A DNA stretch of 5,553 bases from positions 1 through 5,553 of the forward strand of contig JAEHCT010000106.1 in the NCBI GenBank assembly GCA_020697635.1, in the 5' to 3' direction. Shown piece after piece: positions 1 through 5,553 of the stretch (position 1 is the stretch's first letter; each line of letters starts with the position of its first letter). The notes under the pieces are model-generated. The model was not told where the DNA came from, did not search any database, and worked only from the letters and a program-made list of their open reading frames with translations. The stretch is from Candidatus Bathyarchaeota archaeon. Its GTDB lineage: Archaea > Thermoproteota > Bathyarchaeia > TCS64. The translations under genes and the position numbers were made by a program.

Positions 1-12
1 ATAAAAGTTTGT

Positions 13-107
13 ATTTTATGCGACAATATATCCAAGCCACGACTGATCATGATTAAATCTAAAAGAAGGCATAAAAACGCCCCTCTAAGCGAGAGGGAAC
101 ATAAAAT
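13..107. repeat. Three copies of a CATAAAA element (two direct, one inverted)
   Basis: CATAAAA occurs on the plus strand at 70-76 and 100-106. The longer versions (70-79 and 100-109) agree at nine of ten bases, CATAAAA followed by A or T and then CG. The two direct copies start exactly 30 bases apart, close to three turns of B-form DNA, and they bracket the hairpin at 81-97. A third copy lies inverted at 13-20 (ATTTTATG), the exact reverse complement of 100-107. The elements could be TATA-like promoter sequences or regulator sites, or a chance result of AT-richness. No function can be assigned from this sequence alone. Confidence 0.4.
81..97 (-). terminator. Hairpin with a T-tract on the minus strand, terminator-like
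   Basis: CCCTCT (81-86) pairs perfectly with AGAGGG (92-97) around a five-base loop. Read on the minus strand, the hairpin is followed after GGC by a run of five T (plus-strand A 73-77), the shape of an intrinsic terminator. On the plus strand no T-run follows. It could stop antisense transcripts coming leftwards from the rpoB leader or serve a gene beyond the left edge. Because the stem is only six pairs it may also be chance. Archaeal termination depends mainly on T-runs, so the hairpin itself need not matter. Confidence 0.3.
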
Positions 108-112
108 CGAGT

Positions 113-123
113 AACGTTTATTA
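113..123 (+). promoter_or_regulatory. Candidate TATA box of the rpoB operon promoter
   Basis: TTTATTA at 117-123, preceded by AAC at 113-115, resembles an archaeal TATA box with weak BRE support. Initiation about 25 bases downstream would fall near 145. This would leave about 50 bases before the small frame at 194 and about 130 bases before rpoB. Competing TATA-like stretches occur at 101-106 (ATAAAA), 142-146 (TTATA) and 187-195 (around TTTAAT). The choice between them is not decisive without a mapped transcription start. Confidence 0.25.
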
Positions 124-166
124 GGAAGTAGTCGCCCCTTGTTATAGCTTCGTTAGGGTTAGGAAG
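121..166 (+). repeat. Direct repeat TTAGGAAG with an adjoining TTAGGG
   Basis: The 8-mer TTAGGAAG occurs at 121-128 and again at 159-166, with starts 38 bases apart. Just before the second copy lies TTAGGG at 153-158, so 153-163 reads as two tandem TTAGG-type units. The elements lie between the candidate TATA box and the Shine-Dalgarno of the short frame, so they may be in the 5' leader or be sites for a DNA-binding regulator. The match is short and may be chance. Confidence 0.35.
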
Positions 167-177
167 GTTTCTGTAAA

Positions 178-183
178 AGGTGA
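178..183 (+). promoter_or_regulatory. Shine-Dalgarno of the short upstream frame
   Basis: AGGTGA is an exact six-base match to the archaeal Shine-Dalgarno consensus (GGAGGTGAT). It lies ten bases before the ATG at 194. It is a better match than the one in front of rpoB and is the main reason to treat the short frame at 194-274 as possibly translated. Confidence 0.45.
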
Positions 184-193
184 ATCACGTTTA

Positions 194-274
194 ATGACGG
201 AATCTGATCCCTCCGACATTATAGAACCCACCCTAGTCCATGTAACGAATCAAACTCAAATCAGGTTGATATAA
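194..274 (+). CDS. Possible 26-residue leader peptide coupled to rpoB
   Basis: This short open frame runs from ATG at 194 to TAA at 272-274. The peptide begins MTESDPSDII and ends NQTQIRLI. The last base of its stop is the first base of the rpoB start (TAATG), an arrangement that lets terminating ribosomes restart on the next gene. A good Shine-Dalgarno (AGGTGA) lies ten bases upstream. It has no resemblance to RpoH or any other family I recognise, no membrane segment and no cysteine. The codons are AT-rich and unlike those of rpoB. It could be a regulatory leader peptide, a degraded gene end, or chance. The frame is open further upstream to 125, but no other usual start codon is present. Confidence 0.35.
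   Translation: MTESDPSDIIEPTLVHVTNQTQIRLI
263..270 (+). promoter_or_regulatory. Weak Shine-Dalgarno of rpoB
   Basis: AGGTTGAT ends three bases before the ATG at 274. It resembles the AGGTGAT part of the consensus with one inserted T, and sits at the spacing expected for that part of the anti-Shine-Dalgarno. It is imperfect, so rpoB may rely partly on ribosomes finishing the short frame upstream. Confidence 0.45.
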
Positions 275-3200
275 TGCTTCTCACAGAAAACGACCTCTGG
301 GATATGATGAAATCCTTCTTCAAAGAGGAGGGGCTCGTCAAGCAGCACCTGGACAGTTATAACGACTTCTCCAGGAACACGCTGCAGCAGATCATAGACG
401 AGATCGGGGGCATCAGCATCGAGGTCCCCAATCACACATACAAAATCCGCTTCGGCGCCATAGAGATAGGCGATCCCCGGGTCGTGGAGGTGGACGGAAC
501 CAACCGTGAGGTCTATCCACGGGAAGCCAGGATAAGGAACCTGACGTACTCGGCCCCCCTCTACCTGGAGATAGAGCTGGACGACGAGGGGCGCGAGACC
601 TACGAGCGCGTCAACATAGGCGACCTCCCCATCATGGTCAAGAGCAACCTATGCCTCCTCAGCAGGCACACCGAGGACCAGCTCGTGAAGCTCGGCGAGG
701 ACCCTAAGGAGGTCGGTGGATACTTCATAGTCAACGGCAGCGAGCGCGTCATCGTGAGTCTGGAGGACCTGGCCCCCAACAGGGTGCTGGTGGAGACCGA
801 TAACAGGGGCGCCAAGCCCGTCTACAAGGGCAAGGTCTTCAGCACCACCGTAGGCTTCAGGGCCCGAATCGAGATGAGCCTAAAGTCTAAGGGCGAGATG
901 GTTGTGACCATCCCCGGGGTCCCCGTACCTGTGCCCCTCGTGGTTCTCATGAGGGCGCTGGGCGTCGAGACCGACCGAGACGTGGCCGAGATGGTCAGCC
1001 TCGACCCCGATATACTCAACGAGCTGGAGGCCAGCTTCAGAGAGACGTCAGCCGTCCAGAGCTTGGAGGACGCCGTACTCTACATCGGCAACCGCGTAGC
1101 CTTCGGCCAGGTCAGGGAGTTCAGGATCAAGCGCGCCGAGACCATCCTGGACAGGAACCTGCTGCCCCACATAGGCCGCGAGCCAGAGGCAAGGCTGGAC
1201 AAGTCCATATTCCTAGGCGAGATGGCTTCAAGGATCATCGAGCTTAAGCTAGGCCTACGCCAGGTGGACGACAAGGATCACCTCAAGAACAAGAGGATAA
1301 AGCTCGCCGGCCCGCTGCTGGCGGAGCTATTCCGCTCGGCGTTCTGGAGCCTCTACAGGGACATGAGGTACCAGTTCAGGCGCATGAGCACTAGGCGCAA
1401 GGGGGTGCTCATCAGCGCGGCCGTCAGGCCCGGGATAATAACGAGCAGGATCCAGCACGCCCTCGCCACAGGCAACTGGAGGCGGGGCCGCGTCGGCATG
1501 ACCCAGCTCCTCGACCGTACCAATACTCTTTCAACCCTTTCTCACCTCCGCAGGCTCCAATCCCCCCTCAGCCGGAGCCAGCCAAACTTCGAGGCCCGTG
1601 ACCTCCACAGCACCCACTGGGGGCGGCTGTGCCCTAACGAGACCCCGGAGGGCGCCAACTGTGGGCTCGTCAAGAACCTGGCGCTGATGAGCAGCGTCAG
1701 CGTCGGCACGGACGCAGATAAAATCAAGCGCACACTGGAGTTCATGGGAGTCATCAGGGCCAAGGACGCCGACGAGCAGCTACGCCATGAAGGCACTAAG
1801 ATATTCGTCGAGGGCTACCTCCTGGGGTACAGCACCTCACCAGAGGTCCTGGTAAACACCTTCAGGGAGATGCGCCGCAATGGCGAGATCAGCGGTCAGG
1901 CCAACATCGTGCTCTACCATGACTACAACGAGATCTACGTCAACTGCGACGAGGGCAGGATAAGGAGACCCCTCATAGTGGTCGAGGAAGGCAAGCCTAT
2001 ACTCAAGCAGAGGCACATCCGCAACATCAAGCAGGAACGGTGGACGTGGAGCGACCTGGTCAGGGAGGGCATACTGGAGTACCTTGACGCCGACGAGGAG
2101 GAGAATACCTACATCAGCGTCGACCAGGAGACCCTCACCGAGGAGCACACCCACATGGAGATCTGCCCATACACCATCCTCGGCGTCGGGGCAGGCATCA
2201 TCCCCTACGCAGAGCACAACCAGAGCCCCCGTAACACCTACCAAGCCGCCATGGCGAAGCAGGCGCCGGGCGTCTACGCGTTGAACTACAACGACAGGAC
2301 CGACACCCGCGGCCACCTGCTGCACTACCCGCAGAAGCCACTCGTTTCGACCAAGCCCATGGAGGTCATAAACTACAACGACCGGCCGGCGGGCCAGAAC
2401 TTCGTCCTCGCCATACTGAGCTGCATAGGGTACAACATGGAGGACGCCATCATATTCAACAAGTCAGCCGTCCAGCGCGGCCTGGGCCACAGCAGCTTCT
2501 TAAGGATATACAAGGCCGAGTGCAAGCAGTACCTGGGCGGCTCCAAGGACAGGCTCACCATCCCCGAGGCTGGCATCCGCGGCTACCACGGCGCCGATGC
2601 GTACAGGCAGCTGGAGAGCGACGGGCTCATCGCCGAGGAGGCCGAAGTCAAGGGTGGCGACATCCTCATCGGGAAGACGAGCCCGCCAAGGTTCATGGAG
2701 GAGTACCGCGGCATCGAGATACGCGGCCCCCAGCTCCGCGATACATCCGTCGGCGTCAGGCCTACAGAGGTCGGCGTCGTGGACAGCGTCTTCATCACCA
2801 AGGACATCGAGGGAAGCCAGCTCGTCAAGATCAAGGTGCGCAGCAACAGGGTGCCCGAGCTCGGCGACAAGTTCGTCAGCAGGCACGGCCAGAAGGGCGT
2901 CATCGGTATGCTGGTGCCCCAGGAGGATATGCCCTTCAGCACAAGCGGCGTCATCCCGGACATCATCATGAACCCCCACGCCTACCCCAGCCGTATGACC
3001 GTAGGCCAGTTCATCGAGGCCATCGCCGGGAAGGCGGCGGCCCTGAGAGGCGAGGTCGTGGACGGGACACCGTTCGCCAACGAGGACCCCAAGAGCCTCG
3101 AGGAGATACTCACCGAGCTGGGCTTCCAGAGCGGCGGCCGAGAGATGATGTACGACGGCATGAGCGGCAAGATGTTCGAGGCCGAGATATTCGTCGGCGT

Positions 3201-3603
3201 CGCCTTCTACCAGAAGCTCCACCACATGGTTGTGGACAAGATCCACGCGAGGGCCCGCGGCCAGGTCCAGATGCTCACCCGGCAGCCGACGGAGGGCAGG
3301 GCCAGGGGCGGCGGTCTCAGGTTCGGCGAGATGGAGCGAGACTGCCTCGTGGGACACGGAGCAGCCATGCTCCTGAAGGACAGGCTTCTGGAGGAGTCGG
3401 ACGCCTACACTATCTACGTCTGCGAGAGGTGCGGCCGCCAGGGCTTCTACGACATCAGGCAGCGCAAGTACGTGTGCCCGACATGCGAGGGGAAGGGCGA
3501 CATCGAGCCGGTCACCGTTTCATACGCTTTCAAGCTTCTGCTGCAGGAGATGCAGAGCATGTGTCTGTCGCCCACCCTCGAGCTGGCTAAGGAGGTGGAG
3601 TAG
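274..3603 (+). CDS. rpoB: DNA-directed RNA polymerase subunit B (Rpo2), undivided
   Basis: This is the second largest subunit of archaeal RNA polymerase, homologous to eukaryotic Rpb2 and bacterial beta. It is cytoplasmic and forms half of the catalytic cleft. Motifs in order are protrusion/lobe FIVNGSERVI (151-160), fork HWGRLCPNETPEG (448-460), and GYNMEDAIIFNKSA (719-732) with the acidic pair E723/D724. GDKFVSRHGQKGVIG (864-878) follows, with K866 and K874 matching the active-site lysines. Next are NPHAYPSRMT (900-909), RGGGLRFGEMERD (1011-1023) and a zinc ribbon (C1050, C1053, C1068, C1071). At 1109 residues it is full length for a single-piece archaeal B, not the B'/B'' split of many euryarchaea. 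The start at 274 is firm: the frame has no start codon between the TGA at 205 and this ATG. The C-terminal tail contains the Shine-Dalgarno of rpoA1. Confidence 0.98.
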   Translation: MLLTENDLWDMMKSFFKEEGLVKQHLDSYNDFSRNTLQQIIDEIGGISIEVPNHTYKIRFGAIEIGDPRVVEVDGTNREVYPREARIRNLTYSAPLYLEIELDDEGRETYERVNIGDLPIMVKSNLCLLSRHTEDQLVKLGEDPKEVGGYFIVNGSERVIVSLEDLAPNRVLVETDNRGAKPVYKGKVFSTTVGFRARIEMSLKSKGEMVVTIPGVPVPVPLVVLMRALGVETDRDVAEMVSLDPDILNELEASFRETSAVQSLEDAVLYIGNRVAFGQVREFRIKRAETILDRNLLPHIGREPEARLDKSIFLGEMASRIIELKLGLRQVDDKDHLKNKRIKLAGPLLAELFRSAFWSLYRDMRYQFRRMSTRRKGVLISAAVRPGIITSRIQHALATGNWRRGRVGMTQLLDRTNTLSTLSHLRRLQSPLSRSQPNFEARDLHSTHWGRLCPNETPEGANCGLVKNLALMSSVSVGTDADKIKRTLEFMGVIRAKDADEQLRHEGTKIFVEGYLLGYSTSPEVLVNTFREMRRNGEISGQANIVLYHDYNEIYVNCDEGRIRRPLIVVEEGKPILKQRHIRNIKQERWTWSDLVREGILEYLDADEEENTYISVDQETLTEEHTHMEICPYTILGVGAGIIPYAEHNQSPRNTYQAAMAKQAPGVYALNYNDRTDTRGHLLHYPQKPLVSTKPMEVINYNDRPAGQNFVLAILSCIGYNMEDAIIFNKSAVQRGLGHSSFLRIYKAECKQYLGGSKDRLTIPEAGIRGYHGADAYRQLESDGLIAEEAEVKGGDILIGKTSPPRFMEEYRGIEIRGPQLRDTSVGVRPTEVGVVDSVFITKDIEGSQLVKIKVRSNRVPELGDKFVSRHGQKGVIGMLVPQEDMPFSTSGVIPDIIMNPHAYPSRMTVGQFIEAIAGKAAALRGEVVDGTPFANEDPKSLEEILTELGFQSGGREMMYDGMSGKMFEAEIFVGVAFYQKLHHMVVDKIHARARGQVQMLTRQPTEGRARGGGLRFGEMERDCLVGHGAAMLLKDRLLEESDAYTIYVCERCGRQGFYDIRQRKYVCPTCEGKGDIEPVTVSYAFKLLLQEMQSMCLSPTLELAKEVE
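3591..3597 (+). promoter_or_regulatory. Strong Shine-Dalgarno of rpoA1 inside the rpoB end
   Basis: GGAGGTG lies in the codons for the last residues of subunit B and ends seven bases before the ATG at 3605. It is a near-perfect match to the 16S tail. It fixes the A' start and indicates coupled translation of the two subunits. Confidence 0.85.
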
Positions 3604-3604
3604 G

Positions 3605-5553
3605 ATGAGCAAGGTAATCGACGCCATAAAGTTCGGCCTCCTGAGCCCAGACGAGACGAGACGCCTCAGCGTCGTCGAGATAGGGACCAGCGACACCTAC
3701 GACGAGGACGGAGCCCCCATCGCCGGCGGCCTCATGGACCAGCGTCTGGGCACGCTGGAGCCGAGGCAGCGGTGCCGCACCTGCGGAAACATATCCATCA
3801 ACTGCCCCGGCCACTTCGGTCACATCGAGCTGGCGGTCCCGGTAGTCCACGTGGAGTTCGCTAAGCAGATTTACCGCGTCCTCAGCGCCACGTGCAGGAG
3901 CTGCGGCGGCATACTGCTGGACGACGAGAAGAAGACGAAGCTCACGGACCATCGCAACAGGGACATTGAGTTATTCGGCAAGGTCAGTGACGAGGTAAGC
4001 GCCGAGATCATGAAGCAGGCTAAGAAGTACAAGCGGCACAAGGAGTGCCCCTACTGCGGCATGGTACAGAACGTGGTTAAATTCAACAAGCCTACAACGT
4101 TCATCGAGATCGAGAAGGAGATATTCGACGAGGCGATGGAGGACGAGGTCACGCGCAGGCTCACACCCAACATGATCAGGGAGTGGTTCGAGCGCATCCC
4201 GGACGAGGACCTGGAGATGCTGGGCTTCGAGCCCGGCAGCGCACGGCCGGAGTGGATGGTGCTACAGGTACTGCCTGTACCGCCCGTGGACGTACGGCCC
4301 AGCATCATCCTCCAGTCCGGCATCAGGGCGGAGGATGACCTCACCCACAAGCTCGTGGACATCATCAGGATAAACCAGAGGCTCCGGGAGAACATCGACG
4401 CCGGGGCCCCCACGCTGATCATCGAGGACCTGTCCGAGCTCCTCCAGTACCACGTGACCACGTACTTCAACAACGAGGTATCAGGCATCCCACCTGCTCG
4501 TCACCGCAGCGGCAGGACCCTTAAGAGCCTGGCGCAGCGCCTGAAGGGCAAGGAGGGCAGGTTCAGGGGCAACCTCAGCGGCAAACGCGTCGACTACTCG
4601 GCCCGCACCGTCATCAGCCCCGACCCCAACCTGGACATAAACCAGGTCGGGGTACCGGTGCACATCGCCACCAAGCTCACTGTGCCAGACGTCGTAACCG
4701 AGCGGAACCTGGAAGAGTTGAAGAAGCTCGTCATGAACGGCCCCTACCAGCACCCGGGGGCCCTCTACATCATCAGGCCGGACCAGAAGCGGATAAGGCT
4801 CGAGTTCGTCACAGACAGGGCACTCATAGCCCAGAGCATCGAGCCGGGCTTCATCATCGAGAGGCACCTGAAGGACGGGGACATCGCCCTGTTCAACCGG
4901 CAGCCCAGCCTGCACAGGATGAGCATCATGGCGCACAAGGTCAAGGTGCTGCCCTACAAGACGTTCAGGATGCACCTCACGGTGTGCCCGCCCTACAACG
5001 CGGACTTCGACGGCGACGAGATGAACCTCCACATCCCCCAGAGCAAGGAGGCCCAGACAGAGGCCAGGATGCTGATGCAGGTTCAGGACCAGATACTGAG
5101 CCCAAGGTACGGCGCCCCGATCATCGGCGCAGGCAAGGACTACATCAGCGGAGCGTACCTGCTCACCCGGGAGGAAATGATGCTCTCGGCGGACGAGGTG
5201 GGCAAGCTCATAGCCTACACCGGCTACTTGGGGGAGATACCTAACCCCACCGTGCTCGAGCCCACGCCCATGTGGAGCGGGAAGACCGTCTTCAGCCTCT
5301 TCCTGCCCAGCGACTTCAGCTTCGTCAGCAGAGCCAACATCTGCGTACACTGCCCAGAGTGCAAGGAGGCCGGGTGCGAGTACGACGCCTACGTCATGAT
5401 CCAGAACGGCGAGCTGAAGACGGGGGTCATCGACAAGAACAGCATCGGAGCCGAGCGCCCCGACACCATCTTCCACAGGATCATCAAGGACTACGGCACC
5501 GACATGGGCCACGACTTCCTCAACGGCGTCAGCCGCCTCATCAACGGCTTCCT
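3605..5553 (+). CDS. rpoA1: DNA-directed RNA polymerase subunit A' (Rpo1N), 3' end beyond window
   Basis: This is the N-terminal part of the largest subunit, homologous to Rpb1 and bacterial beta'. It carries the catalytic magnesium site. The frame is open without a stop for 649 codons to the right edge. Features in order are the start MSKVIDAIKFGLLSP, then a clamp zinc site with C57, C60, C67 and H70 (CPGHFGH). A second zinc site follows with C97, C100, C148 and C151. RFRGNLSGKRVDYSARTV (319-336) and FNRQPSLHRM (430-439) come next, then the catalytic loop NADFDGD (465-471) with D467, D469 and D471. A four-cysteine cluster lies at 580-591. The gene starts one base after the rpoB stop with a strong Shine-Dalgarno, so the two are one operon. 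Typical A' proteins are about 880 residues, so about a quarter is missing. Whether A'' is separate or fused cannot be seen. Confidence 0.97.
   Translation, partial: MSKVIDAIKFGLLSPDETRRLSVVEIGTSDTYDEDGAPIAGGLMDQRLGTLEPRQRCRTCGNISINCPGHFGHIELAVPVVHVEFAKQIYRVLSATCRSCGGILLDDEKKTKLTDHRNRDIELFGKVSDEVSAEIMKQAKKYKRHKECPYCGMVQNVVKFNKPTTFIEIEKEIFDEAMEDEVTRRLTPNMIREWFERIPDEDLEMLGFEPGSARPEWMVLQVLPVPPVDVRPSIILQSGIRAEDDLTHKLVDIIRINQRLRENIDAGAPTLIIEDLSELLQYHVTTYFNNEVSGIPPARHRSGRTLKSLAQRLKGKEGRFRGNLSGKRVDYSARTVISPDPNLDINQVGVPVHIATKLTVPDVVTERNLEELKKLVMNGPYQHPGALYIIRPDQKRIRLEFVTDRALIAQSIEPGFIIERHLKDGDIALFNRQPSLHRMSIMAHKVKVLPYKTFRMHLTVCPPYNADFDGDEMNLHIPQSKEAQTEARMLMQVQDQILSPRYGAPIIGAGKDYISGAYLLTREEMMLSADEVGKLIAYTGYLGEIPNPTVLEPTPMWSGKTVFSLFLPSDFSFVSRANICVHCPECKEAGCEYDAYVMIQNGELKTGVIDKNSIGAERPDTIFHRIIKDYGTDMGHDFLNGVSRLINGF

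Larger units (their letters stand above)
1..273. other. AT-rich intergenic/leader region upstream of rpoB
   Basis: This stretch is about 39 % GC by hand count, against roughly 60-70 % in sampled lines of the polymerase genes. Reading all frames, I find no recognisable conserved protein. The frame starting at base 1 is open from the left edge to a TAA at 112-114. A minus-strand frame is open from about 150 to the left edge. Neither resembles a known family. No tRNA or rRNA signature was seen. The region probably holds the promoter and 5' leader of the rpoB-rpoA1 operon. The hairpin, repeats, TATA-like elements and short open frame are listed separately. RpoH, often encoded just before rpoB in archaea, is not present. 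Confidence 0.7.

Noticed and set aside
1..50. Minus-strand ATG at 50 reading off the left edge, possible divergent gene
   Set aside because: Only 16 codons visible, no Shine-Dalgarno before the ATG and no recognisable N-terminus.
44..53. Palindromes TGATCA and ATCATGAT as a possible operator
   Set aside because: Very short and overlapping in AT-rich sequence, with no second copy in the window; expected by chance.
1..114. Frame open from the left edge to TAA at 112-114, possible end of an upstream gene
   Set aside because: Only 37 codons, low-complexity and basic, with no recognised C-terminal motif; an open stretch of this length is expected fairly often by chance.
241..260. Sequence around CGAATCAAACTC resembling a tRNA T-arm
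   Set aside because: No matching acceptor stem or anticodon arm could be built on either strand.
1837..2325. Minus-strand frame of 162 codons opposite rpoB
   Set aside because: Same origin as the other antisense frames; it overlaps the conserved centre of rpoB and shows no motif.
2500..3357. Minus-strand frame of 285 codons opposite rpoB
   Set aside because: Shadow of rpoB codon bias: rich in Leu, Ala, Asp, Val and His, with no recognisable domain.
2520..3590. Plus-strand frame of 356 codons inside rpoB
   Set aside because: It lies wholly within rpoB in another frame, is extremely rich in Arg, Gly and Pro as expected of a GC-rich shadow frame, and shows no family motif.
4481..5512. Minus-strand frame of 343 codons opposite rpoA1
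   Set aside because: Antisense to the conserved A' gene, dominated by Val, Leu, Asp and Ala. This is a typical mirror of GC-rich codon usage, with no domain recognised.

Overview
The window is archaeal chromosomal DNA carrying the start of an RNA polymerase operon. It holds one complete gene for RNA polymerase subunit B (Rpo2, undivided, 1109 residues). Directly after it comes the first 649 residues of subunit A' (Rpo1N), cut by the right edge. The archaeal assignment rests on the Rpb2/Rpb1-like motifs in both proteins and the zinc-binding cysteines typical of archaeal and eukaryotic polymerases. Shine-Dalgarno sequences matching an archaeal or bacterial 16S tail, and frequent AGG (Arg) and ATA (Ile) codons, agree with this. 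A single-piece B subunit argues against most methanogens and haloarchaea, which split B into B' and B''. The wording of the proteins suggests a TACK-type lineage, perhaps close to Bathyarchaeia, but this is an impression without any alignment.

Layout: positions 1-273 are AT-rich (about 39 % GC by hand count) and hold no recognisable conserved gene. They contain a small hairpin, short repeated elements, TATA-like stretches and one 26-codon open reading frame (194-274). That frame has its own Shine-Dalgarno sequence, and its stop codon overlaps the rpoB start codon (TAATG). Positions 274-3603 are rpoB. After a single base, rpoA1 starts at 3605 and runs off the window at 5553. Both polymerase genes are GC-rich (roughly 60-70 % in the lines sampled).

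The two proteins together form the catalytic centre of RNA polymerase. A' supplies the Mg-binding NADFDGD loop, and B supplies the conserved acidic and lysine residues that contact the nucleotide and RNA 3' end. The one-base gap and the strong Shine-Dalgarno inside the rpoB tail point to co-transcription and coupled translation, which would help keep the subunits stoichiometric. I see no new defence, mobile or CRISPR-like system. The parts most worth a second look are in the leader: the short frame coupled to rpoB, the repeated elements, and the absence of rpoH, which precedes rpoB in many archaea.
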